Below are positions 31,401 to 44,200 of a DNA stretch of 64,000 nucleotides, piece by piece. Each line of letters starts with the position of its first letter. Positions within the stretch are counted from its first letter, which is position 1. The DNA is taken from positions 6,616,721 through 6,680,720 of the forward strand of contig CM037457.1 in the NCBI GenBank assembly GCA_021014325.1, in the 5' to 3' direction. The position numbers and the translations under genes were made by a program. The notes under the pieces are model-generated. The model did no database searches. It was not told where the DNA came from and saw only the letters and a program-made list of their open reading frames with translations. The DNA is from Plazaster borealis. Lineage: Eukaryota; Echinodermata; Asteroidea; Forcipulatida; Labidiasteridae.

Positions 31401-34400
31401 ATCTTCTTCAGATTCGGCATATGATGAGCATTTGTGACAAAGAAATAGCCAACAGAGTTTTCGGTCAAAACATAAGTGAACGTTAACCACTGCAAACTCA
31501 CTTTGTGACAGTATACAAAAGAAACAAAACCCAAATTTCTTACACGTTCATTGTTCCTTGATCCATTCCATTTCATTTTACCCTAACCCTCCTCTCTCCC
31601 CTCACCGGTACCCCCCAACCCTTCCCACCCCCTTTCCTCCCCCTTCCTTGGTCCCTCTTAAACCATTTCAAGCGCCCCTTTCTTTTTTGCCTATTTCTTT
31701 TATGGATTTTTCCTACAAGAATTCTTGGTTTTTAAAAACTCTTCCTGTTATATCTTTGTTTCTATTAATTCACACTTGTGTTTGGTATGTTTTATCTATT
31801 AATATTTTTAAATGTAACATTTTACCTTTGTGAACGATCCTTTCAGAGGTATGTTCTCCTGTCGATCAGTTTTTATTTCGTTTTAAACCGAATAAATAAT
31901 AAGCAGGTTTGCCTAGACCATGTTGATGACCATGATAAGGCATGTAAAACATGATTACCCAAATTCTTTGTTTTTCTCCCCAGCAACCTTTACAAAACAA
32001 GTACACCCCGTTAATTCTCCTCCCTGTGTTTCCCTACAAACAAACTTGTCACATCCTTTCCTTAAAAAAAATAAAAAATAAAAAACAGTTCCCATGGAAC
32101 CTTACAAATAAAAAAATAATGGAGGAAAAAAAAGATGGGGCAATGTTAAAGCACTTCCCTTTCATTAATTGCATTGCATTATCTTTTTCCTTCTCTCTTT
32201 TTTTTCAACTCAAAAATAAGAAGAAGGGAAAAAGGTTTGAGCGTCCGCATGGGGGGTTCTTAATTGAATTTCGCAACCATTTATTCATCGAGAGTCGTTC
32301 TCAACCCTGATGAATACTTGCTTTTGAAGTGTCGGTGTTTCACCAGGTTCTCAGTCAAGTCGCGGCACAAGAATCATTGTATGGCTAAAATAAAAATAGC
32401 CGAGCAAGCGCGCTAAATTATTTCAAATTCGATAAAACTCGAGAAAGATATAGCTGTGCGAAAAAATGAGAGGTAAACAAAATAAAAATAATTATAAAAT
32501 AAAATAAATAAATAAATAAGAAATTCGAAGTGCATTTACATCATGGTATCCTTTACAGTTATATATTTAACCGTGTATTATAAATGGATGGTGTGCGCGC
32601 CTGAAGCAAACTTACATAAATTTGAATAGTTCTGTGTATCAATTGCCGAGGGTTGTTTGGACCTCAAATATTTGTTGTGGTCGGTCTTGATGTCATCAAG
32701 GATAATTTTGTGATGTCGGTCTATAAAAAGGTGAAGTTTTAGAAGAATGCTTTATTGACCTATTATTAATTTATGATTTTTGTTCAAATATTTTTATTTT
32801 TATTTATTCTTTGCGGCAAGGAGGAAGTGTTTGAAAACATTGAGCAAACAAACATGAAAGATTTTAAATGCAGTGCTTTAATTTGATGTGAACTTGCCTG
32901 TTATTATCATAGATGCTTATGAGTAAAGCCTTACAAACTTGGTACCCATCCAGCAACGATCGAAGTACAGGCAGCTTCAAAGCAGCGCGTTCAGCGGGGT
33001 CAACCCGCGCCGTACGTTCGCTCCGATCCACGGCTCTAATTATTCAGTCTCAGCTCGGTGAATCTTATTATGCAATTACTACCGATCCCCTTATCATATA
33101 GTTCCCTGAGACTGCACGAAGTCTTAATAGCTCCTAACTTATATTAATGGAGATTGCCATAGGAGTGCACGTCCTTTTTGACGATGACTTATAGGCTTTA
33201 CCTCAGGGCCGGCCACGGTTGTTTTATTAGCTTTTTTCCTCGTTCCCAACCGCTAAATCAAATCATGGTGAAGTTATATGCCCCATCCATATCTCGCGAA
33301 CACATCTGGTATGTAATCAATTTGGCTGAAACCTGGTAATTGCGATTGTAATGGTGAATCATGTTTAGAAGCAGTTTTCAGTAGGAGTCTGTAGACTTAA
33401 GTCCGTTGGCATAGGAAGAAATAATGGGGATTAGAATCTGCGATGTATTTGTATAGTAAGACAATGCGTTGAGCACTCGCGCCGTATAGCCGTGAACGTT
33501 ATGCACTGCTATCCCTGATGAAGCCATCTTGGATATCTTACATTCCAGGTGATGTATTTAAACCGAGGTTTGAAGGGGACACTGTCCTGTTCCTTGACTT
33601 CTGTGCACATTTTCTTAGTCAATTGCATGTGGAGAATGTGATACAGTCTTTGATTGCAGTTTCGGAAGTCCCACTGATTTTTAATGTCAAACTCATCAAA
33701 CCGGAATAATTTAGGAGCTGGTGAGAAATTGCAGTGCTTGCTTTTAGTAACCAGCGCGGAATAAATGCGGTATGGAATTTCAAAACCATTACATAAATAT
33801 ATTGGTCTCAGTTTGTCAGTAAGGTTGAACGCTGTACGCTTCAAGCGTATCCAGCTTTTACAAAAATCTTGCTCTGCCCCTTGGATGTGGTACTTGAATT
33901 CCAAAACTACAAATCTTCCCATTATTTCATGGGTGGTTCTGGGTTACAACCCTTTTCAAATCTCCATGCAATTCTTGTTATGTCCTCCACTTTCCAGACA
34001 CTGGCCCCGCCTCTGTTGTTGATAATGTAACGCAATGACACATTACAAACTTCATAATGGTCCTGCAATCTTGTATTTCTCCAAATCAAACTAATGGGCC
34101 CACCAATCAGAGGTTGGAAGGACACATAGTCTGGCCCCTTTGTTATTCTGGGAATTTGTGTTTACATTGCTATTCCAAACACAGGGAGCATTACCAAAGA
34201 TGGTGGTAAGTAGCCTACCTGTAGGAGCAGCCGTGGAGACGGTGGCGTTCGTGGTGATGACCGGTGACGTTTCATCACCTTTCCTCTTCTTCGAAGGCGT
34301 TCCCCCTGTGACGGCCTTTGCTGTGGGTGTCTGCGCCGTGGTCTGCCCACCCGTCTGCCCGGCACCGTGGCCGCCCTGCTGTGTGTTACCCGTTGAGTCA

Positions 34401-37400
34401 TTGGTCGTGCTGTTGTTGGTGCTTCCATTGCTGGTGCTGTTACTGTTGCTGGTTGTTGTGTTGTTGTTGTTGTTTGTTGTTCCGTTTGCTGCGTTTGCTG
34501 CTGCGGTGTTTGCTCTCTCAGTCTTGCGAAATTTGGCTCGTCGGTTCTGGAACCAAACCTGCAAATCAAATTTTAAGAAGGTTTTAACGCCAAAAAGACT
34601 GTTTACATTTCGGTTATGCTCCAAGAGTTGATTGGTAGGAATAACTGAACAAATTCCAACGGGTTGGTAATCAATTAGCACATTTCTTGAAACCTTCGAG
34701 AAAACCATCTTGCATATTTGAAACTTTTTTCTTCAAACAATTGAATCAGCATTGAGACTTAAAAGCGAAATAGTATGTTCCCCATTTTACCTTATATAAG
34801 AATCAGGCACTATGAGTTGGGATTCCATGCAAGGAAGACCCCCCATGTCTATAATATACACTGCAAAAACTGGGTTGTCAAAATTGACACCATGGGTGTT
34901 GTCACATATAGATACCAAAAAAGAATCAACTTGATTAAAATAACACTAATTTCTGCCAACACGATTACATTGGTATTATTTTAACACCCCAATTCTCTCT
35001 TGGGTGTCTATATGTGACAACACCCATGGTGTCAATGTTAAAACCCCGGTTTTTGCAGTGTAGATTTCGAGCACATTGCTTTCTTCAAGATTGCAGCATT
35101 TCATAATGTATATATATCCGAGACATTATGTACGAGTACCCAGCCTCATTATAAAGCAACCTACATTAGAATTATTTTCAATGTCAATAAAAAACACGCA
35201 AAGTCTTTCAACTTTGTGTTATCATTTATCGAAAGCGTTCTGCATTCCGTATGGACTTACGACGATTCCGATAAAATTGCTAATTGATTGTCGCCCGTAA
35301 AAAACCCCTTCCGATAAAAATCAATTCCATTGGGGAAAAACGGCTCTCTTTGCGGTCTGTAAATTCACGATTCAACGATACTGCTTTATTTTGTTTTACA
35401 CAGAAAACGTTTCACTGACTATTCACTTGTGTTTTTCTTATAGATTTTTTTTCGGTTAATTTGCCAGCGGGCAAATTAGAAAACGCATCACCAGCGTCTA
35501 ACCGTTGACTCGCGCAATGATGAGTCCACACACGCCATTGTGCATGTCTCTTCACACTCAATTTCCCCTCCGGAAAATGATTGGCCGATTCAGCAGGGAA
35601 AACGTTTCCTTTTGTGTTATTCTAAATAAAGGGGTAATTTTCCCTTGACGTATTTTTTTCTCTTTCTTCTTCTTCCTCTTCTTTCCGATAGACGGAATAA
35701 ATTATGCTTGCACGGAAAAAATTGAGTGTTTTGTTCCCTTTGTAAAATTAAATCTTCCAGATGTTTTCATTCTAAAGAAACTGAAATTGTTATTGATTTT
35801 CACTGTTCTCCCTTTTATCAAAGAGGAAACTGGAAAAATCTGTAAGGCAAGTTGTATATGTGGTTAATGTGACATAAATAAGTTGTGACTCGATGGGCGG
35901 TTCGCAACTGGAGGAGGGGTGGGGGTGGGGTGACAGCACTTATTTTTGGTGATGCAACGGTAGTGTGTGGTAAGCATCTCAAAGCAATGTTAATCTTTCA
36001 AAAGGGAGAAGGAGAATTTTGCTTAGCATTTTTATTGAAACCAAAGTCCTCACAATTGATAAGACAATACCTGAGCATGCGCAAAGTAGAGAGAGGGGGA
36101 GAGAGGAAAAAGGGAGTTATTTTCAGAACCATGACTTTTCTCTATTGTTTTAGTTTCTGTACTTAACGTGTCATTCACTAATATTCACGGGCTATAGCTT
36201 TTCTTGTAGCCTCCGAATTGTCTAAATTTTCTCTTCGTTACATATCATTATAAATAATTATTCATTCCTTTCCCTCCATGCCATCAATGGTACCGTAAGT
36301 ACCCCTTGCACTACCTCACCCCCACCCCTCTTTCATTGTCGAGCTAAGACGGATAAGGTTTCCCCACACAAGGGGAAATCGACATGAGTTTCCACCAACG
36401 CTTTTACAAATTACCGGCCGTCTTCCCATACAGAGCTCTGTTTGTTTTGTGTCGCAGCTCCGTAAAATGTGTATACGCCGTCTAAGAAAAGAATCTACAA
36501 TCTGGGATGATGGCATTTTGCCTATCTTCGCCGAGTGAACAGTTTGATTGATTTAGGGCAAAAGCTTTTTGGATAGAGCGCGGAGATAGAAAGAGGGGGA
36601 AAGCGAGTGGATGTTTGTCTTCGACGGAACGACAAGAGAGGAGGTTGTTGGCCCGTTCTTGTCGCTGTAAAAACACAATTTGCCCGATGAAAAAAATAAT
36701 AAAAACATGGACTTTGTAACTTTTCTTAATTCGTGAAAGGGCATTATTTCGTGTACTTTGAGGTATTGAAATTTGTACATGGATAGAAGTTTTGCGTCGG
36801 CAAAGCTGCGGTGTACAGAATTCTAGTTTTCCCAGCTTTCGAATAGCCTGTTATTATTCGTGTTAGGCCACATGTGGAATTGGTGTTATTGATCAAAACT
36901 GTACTTTTTTTACAGAACCGCATTTCTTACTTAATTAATAACCCTCAACATTAAACACACAAAGAAAAAGGCTTCTATGTAAAGTACACATCATACAAAA
37001 GACAATCTGATTCTTCATTTTTAGCTTTAATTTATTTATTTTTGAGACGTTAACAAAAACAACAAATAACTAAACCAATCAGATTTGTCTATGCCTGTAG
37101 GCCTACCGTTTTTTCTGCAGTAATTTGTAGCCCTGCAAGAGGCACTGTGATAAAAACTGATTTTAGCTATTTGACAAGCAGAACATAAACCACAGATTTC
37201 GGTCTGATCACTTGATTTGTGCTTCAAATTTTCAAATCTGTTCTTAGCCCCCCCCCCGTCAAAAAATGGTTCCAGGCATTAATTTTTATAAATCTGGATA
37301 TATCTTGTCTTACGAAATTGACATAAATTCACAAACCTGTTAAAAGAGTCGGACGAAGAATATGATTGTTTATCATTTACAAAACATTATAGTTTCAATC

Positions 37401-40400
37401 TAAAAGCTCTCTGGTTACAAAGTTCACACCAGAACTAATCACAAAAATAATTGTTTCCCTTCTGAAATACTGTCAAAGCGCAGAAAATACCCATATAGCC
37501 TATTATTATACTTTTGTATTTTTATAAAATGCCGTAATAGAAGTAATTGTGAACGTGCACGAAATCGCCGACAAAACAGCATCAACAAATTTCTTCATTT
37601 TCACTACAACGTGACAATCGAATTTGATAATATTTTCACAGGTTTGTGGTGTGTTTATAGAAAACTAGAGGACGGGAATTAATTTACTATTCCAAAAACA
37701 AAGATGTACTTGAGATTCGGTCATTTACCGGTTCTTTTCAGGCCGAAATACATTTCATTTAACAATATTTTCAGTTAGATGACTCCAAGAAATACGACCT
37801 TGAATAATAAACAACATGGCTGAATGATTCTATTAGGGAATGCATCGGTGCAGTTGACAATTAGTTCAATGACAAATACAAGGTATTGTCTTCTTGCATG
37901 TTAAAATAGTATGTTATGGTTTCATGCGAAAGTACACGTGGCTCTGCTCCAGAGAATTTGATATTTCCTTTCATCCAAGAACCCCCAAAATGAACGACAA
38001 TGATGCTGACATGTCTAGAAATTTAACAACAAAAAACCGCAGAGTCAACTTTGGGTATCGCGGGCATATTTCGCACCCTCGAAGCTTTGAACTTTTTCTA
38101 AAGGGTACAGGAGATTTTGAAGGCCGTACGTGTTCATCCCAACTATACGCATTTCCCAAGCCGTGTATTTTGGATAAATTTCGGGGCCTACTCATCCCCA
38201 GTACGTGACTATCTCCTCGGAACGGGGGACGTGCGAGGAAATTCAGCGCGATCACCGGGAATTTGATTGCCGAATGCAAGCGCGTGCTTACGGCTGAATT
38301 CTGGGGACCGTACTGTCGTTAAACTCAATGGAATTGCACACAGTCCCAGACGAACACAAATTAATAGCAGACGGGAAAAACGCGGGAAAACAATAGGTCA
38401 GTCGACGCGGATGTAATGCGCAGCTCATGATGAGTAAATTTACAAAAGTTATTTAGTGTGGGAAATTGTTCCGTTCATGGAACACGGGACATTGGAAAAA
38501 CATGAAATATGGACAGGAGCAAGAAAAGCTTCTGCAATAAGGGACTACAAAACCAATTCTATGGAAAAAAATACCCTGGGCACAGTTTATGCAGTCACTA
38601 ACAGCTCTAACCATTCAATGATATAGGGAACTAGACATGGAAAATGTGAATGATTTAAAGCGAATTAAGCTCTCTCTCGTGTATAGCTTGAGATCATTGT
38701 GAATCAGAATTATAGCACAGAGCTTACCCAGACTGTTTGATTATAAACTTCGGGAATTCTGCAACAGCAGGAAGACCCATTGTGCGAGAATCTCCGGTTG
38801 GCTCAGTGGTACACCGGTAGTCCCACCAGGTGTAAACTATTTCTTCATCGTGCTCTCATCTCAAAAAAGCCGCTCCTTCCGGCAACAATACATATAGTCA
38901 CTTTTCGTTGTGTGACAGGAAGAAGGGCCAGGAACAAGGGCTATACGCTCTTCTTACATGGCACACAAGTACTTTTTGTCCCAGTAACAGAAAGTCAGAA
39001 TCAATAAAAGTGGCTCCTGACAAAACAAATATGGCGTTGCTGTTATATTTTTGTTGCTAGAATTACCACCAAAGACATGCATGTTTTCCCATTCATAATG
39101 ACTTATGAGTGGCAGAATACCGATCGTTTCATTCGGGCTCAGTTTTCTTGAAATACAATTTGCACATTAAAGGTATCGTACACGTTGGGTAATTATCAAA
39201 GACCAGCGTTCTCATTTGGTGTATCCCAACATTATGCATAAAATAACAAGCCTGTGAAAATTTGGGCTCAATAATTAGTCATCGAAGTTGCAAGAAAATG
39301 ATGAAAGAAAAAACACCCTTGTTGTACAAATGTTTGTGCTTTCATATAGGAATAAAAACTTCTTGCAAGAAGTTTTTATTATTTTAGTGAGAAATTACCT
39401 CTTTCTCAAAAACTACGTCACTTCAGAGGGAGTCGTTTCTCACAATGTTTTATACTGTCAACAGCTCTCTGTTGCTCGTTACCAAGTAAGTGTTTATGCT
39501 AATATATATTTTGAGTAATTACCAAACATGTACAGTGCCTTTAATATTGCTTACGCCCCCTTTCCGGTAAAACATTCGCTATACGTCCTCCTTCAGGACG
39601 CACGACGTTTGGACGATTCATTGGTTTCATTACCAGAAAGATATAAACTATTACTAACATTACACTCCATGGTTTGTAACTTCAACCTCCGATTTGTCTT
39701 ACCTGTACTCTTGCTTCGGTGAGGTCTGTTTTGAGAGCCAACTCTTCCCTCTTGTAGATGTCCGGATAGTGGGTCTCGTTGAATGCCTTTTCCAGCTCCT
39801 TGAGTTGGGCACTGGTGAACGTTGTGCGGATACGCCGTTGCTTCCTCTTCTCGTGTAGACCATTGGTGGCTGACCCCTCATGGAGGATACGGTGCATGTA
39901 TGGAACCCCGGCTGGTAACAGAAGATAAAGAAGAATGATTAGGATGTTTTAGTTTAACCAAGAGCAGAGAACTATGACTACAACTTGAAGGATACTGTTG
40001 AAAAAACAAATAATTAGAATTGGGTGTAGAATGAATAACGCTGAAAGGTGGAGTGCATATACCATGCCCGATTGTGGCAAAGGGTTTTCCCCTCCCCAAT
40101 GTTCCCATATACTTTTAGCACACTCTAAAATCCTCTCAAGAATTCCTAAGATTCCCAAACACAAAGACGACACAATAGGAGGGGGTACCCCATGCCACAT
40201 ATCGAGCACCAAATGCTAATTTAAGCTGTCTTTTGAATGCTCTTTGACCTTTTGCTTGATCCACCCAATTCCATATCCGCTCGGAGAAAGTGTAACCAAA
40301 CCAAGGTTGCGAGAGCCTAAAAGTCAGGTTCTTTCTGTACATTGAGGATCATTGCTGTTACTGCAAGCAGGGAACACGACACAAAATACCAGCATGGTAA

Positions 40401-41135
40401 ACATCCGTAAAATGTTCAACTCGGACATCAAAGCAGGTCTGACTGTTGCACTTTAGTTTTTTGAGCAACGTGAGAACCAATTAAGGGAAGTTTCAAAGTT
40501 AAAAACGAAGTATTTGATTTGTACTTATCGGGGAAAATCAATGATTGCTCTCTACCTGAAAACTCACTCAAAGTTCATACCATTATCAATCCTAAAGAGA
40601 AACAATTTCCCCTGATATACTGTTTATCAATTTATCAATGCACAGAAAAGCTCACAGAAGCACCAACCGCGAAGCAAACGTACGACCATGTTCCGAACTA
40701 TTTTATTTGTCTCGAAATACCACAACAAACGAAAAGGGCTATAAAAGCTCAAACACAGTTCCAAAAGTACATCCCCCGCAAAGTTGAGAAGAAAACAAAA
40801 TCACAGCCACTTATTTCGATTGGCACAATCGAAATAAGCACGATATGGATGTGCACAAAATCCTGACAAAACATAATTGTTTCACTAAAACGTGATCACC
40901 TAAATGTGGTGAACTTTTCAAAGGATTGTTCTCATATTCGGTAACTTATGGAGACCAAGGACAAAACAAAAAGGGAAAATAAAAGGTCTCCGTAGGGGAA
41001 TTCTAAAGACTGGGGTGCTCCACAAGAATTGTGTGTACAAAGTCTATGGGAGCATATTTGCGAATGGGTGCTCGGTTGTGTGTTTATTGAAAACTGGAAG
41101 GTGTGAATAAACATTAAATTACTCTTCAAAAAAAT

Positions 41136-41166
<31 letters not shown>

Positions 41167-41202
41167 GCAACAACAACAACAACAACAACAACAACGACGA
41201 CG

Positions 41203-41260
<58 letters not shown>

Positions 41261-44200
41261 CCAAACAATGGTGTAAAACAACTTAAAGCTGTAATTTATG
41301 TCCAGTACACATTTATAGAAAACAAATGATGGACGATCTCCTTTAATCAATGTTGGACCACATTTAATGGCGTTTTTCTTGTCTGGAACTAACAGTCACA
41401 TTCAAAACTGAAAACTATAATGTTACATTCATGTATTTATCAAACCTGCATCATCTATGATACGCTGTAATCGCTATACGACGAATTGAAAAATGCATTG
41501 AGGATACACAAAATATTGATCCAAAGGTAGTGACGTCACAGGTTTGAGGTTTTGTAAATAAAGATGTTTTTTCCCCTCTCTGGCAGTTGATTCGAAAATG
41601 CACGGTTGATATACACATATTTGGCTGATATATTCCGTATAAATAGAATTGTCTAAAATATGAAGTTCAGAGAGTGATTGGATGTCTTTGACGCCCTGTT
41701 TTACGTGTACAATTTTTTCATGTGAGCAACTTTAGAAACCTAGGTTTTCTTCATTATTGTACTGGCTTAAATCCCGCACGGGATTGTTATTGCATGATTT
41801 TGGTACAGGAGGCAAGGTGGTTTGCTTTAAAAAAAAACCACCCCAACTTAATACAAACACAACCATCACACACAACAAAGGTAGAAACTCAGAGGTGCAA
41901 AAAAAAGGCTCGTTATAACAGCTATGAAGAAGTTTGACTTGATATATTTTGATGTATTGACCTGGCCAGAAGACTGGTAGAATAAACAAACACACCTTCC
42001 CTATTGTGTGGTTAACATGTAACTGGTAGCCAGGGGAAATCAAAGTCACACAGCAATACAGCAACCAGCTAAATAACAAGTACCAGGCAAAAGCGAGAGG
42101 AGCCTACACCCCGTTCCCTTCCTGAGCACAGAGACAGAATGCCGATGACTTAAATTTAATGGGACTCCTACCCCAAACCATCCTCTTGATTAAATTAAAC
42201 CACGTTCCGGTTCTTGGGCGAATCGATAACTTGGGGGAAATAATAGGTCAAACGAATGTATTTGTGCTAATTAGTTGCTAGTGGAAAACATGCACACAGG
42301 CGGGGATTAAAAAGCGATTGGAAATCTGTCCCATCTTTTTTTTTCTTTTTCTTTATGAGAAAGAAATTGGAAACGTGTATGGTTCGCTTCGGGCTCCCGT
42401 GGCTAGCTCAAGAAACGCCCATCATGGCAAAGGGCGTGGCATATGGTAAAGTTGAAATATACATGTGGCGTATTTATGGATAAGGACATGCAGTCATCTG
42501 ACCTAATCTTTGTCATATTCCTTGCCTTCGCAATAGAGTTAACGAATACTGATTCTCGATATACCAAAAAGGTGTCAGGCTCTTTTGCTTGTCCAGCTTC
42601 GAACTGGTGACATTATATTTAAATGGCAGAGAAAAGAATGTGAGAAAAGCCCAAATTATTAAATGCACATCACTGTCAGTAATTTTACTAATATTTTGAA
42701 TTTTTTGTTTTGTTTACTATTTGAATTTTTGCTCTTAACTGACAAAATCGTCAACTTCTACATCTTACTCTTCAAACTTCTACGGGGGTTCCCCTTTTTT
42801 TCTTTGGGAAGACTTCTTAAGATATGTCAAAATATTGATTCTTTTAAAAACCAATGATGCATCTGACAAGAGACTTCCTTGGAGATTCCGCAGAAGTCAT
42901 TTTGATTATTTACATCCACCACAAGCGAATACCAAATTCTTCTTGCTGATGGTCAAAGAGTTTGACTTAACTTTGAGATATTTTGCCGAATGTATGATGG
43001 AGTTATCCCCAAATGTTTGAGAGTTTGCTTCAATGCCGGACATGGAGGAGAGGGGGGGGGGGCGGGTATCGTGGATGAACGATGCATGCTGCGGAATGAT
43101 AACATGCTTGAATGATAGGGTGATCAGTAACGCGTAGGAACATCATGTGAGGCGCAGGAGTGAAATGAGATGGAAGGAGCGAAAATGTCAAGGTCAGGAA
43201 CGGAAGGGGAGGATAGAGGGGAGGAAGCGCGGGAAAATCATGTGGGAGATCACAAACATAGCAAAGTGAGCAATTGACATAGATACCCACAACGGGGACT
43301 AATGGATGGGGGACCACCTCATTGGTTGTATACACCGCGAGCATGACGCTCAAAGCGGTAGGGCCAGGTGGCGTGGAGACCCATAGCCCCGCCCCCAACA
43401 CGGTGAGAAAATCGACCCCTTTTAAGTCTCAAAACAAAATCTACTTCCATTCCGTCGATTGTTTTGATAAGCTTTTGTTTACACTTCAAAATGAAGTCAA
43501 AATATTTTACGCGAAAAAAGGGTTGCGACTTTCGATATGTTGTATGTGATAATTGGGTAAAATAGCTCGTCTGAGAGTTAAAATCTGGGAAGCAAATGGA
43601 GGAATCAGTTTTTTCAGTTACTTTGACTTAAAAAGATTATTCGATTTAACGAAATAACAGCGTAAATGTTTTCAGTTGATGTTGTTCTTTCTTCAGGACT
43701 GTTATATAATAGTTATACTCTTCCTTGCAAATCTTCAAAAGTACAATTTAAAAAATGTAGTTAGTTTTCAAATGTTTAGTTTCTTTATAAGGAAGTGGCG
43801 TTTTCTCCAAGATCACAGGCCGGTCATTTCCCATCATTTGCCTGGGGGGACACACAGCAATCCTTTGTTTTATCGGCTAGACTGGTAAGGCTGGTGTTTT
43901 AGTAAGGCAAACTTACTCAAATTGAACTTTAAAAACCCCATCTCTCACGTTTTTAAAAAAATACTTCAAAATATCTACCTTTAGCTGATGTGCCAATGGG
44001 TATTATTTTGATGGCAAACTATACGTAACTAAAGCTTTACCGTACGTCATTAAAGGCCAAGTGTTGATAGACAAATACATTGACACCACTACATCTTGAA
44101 CATATACTCGATTAACTTTCAAACAAAACTTGCTGTTTCTAGGGCAGGTGCATCAAGCTTTCAGATCTCACCCTTCCCGTCCATGTCTCTTTTCATCTCT

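Larger units (their letters stand above)
28412..34218 (-). other. Phox2 intron between homeodomain exon and terminal exon (5.8 kb)
   Basis: The donor is GTAGGC and the acceptor GGCCTACAG. It contains CpG-rich, otherwise unexplained blocks at about 30340-30450 and 32940-33060 that stand out from the AT-rich surroundings and could be regulatory. A C/T-only tract lies at 31575-31665, a G-rich run at 30596-30613, and an unidentified ORF-bearing segment at 33509-34142 (separate entry). Confidence 0.7.
34559..39702 (-). other. Phox2 homeodomain-splitting intron (5.1 kb)
   Basis: The donor is GTAAGA directly after GTACAG; the acceptor is ATTTGCAG. It contains a TA-flanked MITE (34859-35060), a TTAAAGG foldback element (39167-39544), pyrimidine-rich stretches (35652-35690) and otherwise AT-rich sequence. 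No other gene is seen. Confidence 0.85.

Noticed and set aside
34140..34631. 163-codon + strand ORF rich in Val/Leu
   Set aside because: Antisense shadow of the Phox2 homeodomain exon and its Asn/Thr-rich tract.
40932..41350. Valine-only and leucine-only ORFs on the minus strand
   Set aside because: Artefact of the CAA microsatellite.
43030..43401. 123-codon minus-strand ORF as the missing Phox2 first exon
   Set aside because: No resemblance to the Phox2 N-terminus, proline/valine-rich by composition, and no suitable phase-1 donor at its end.
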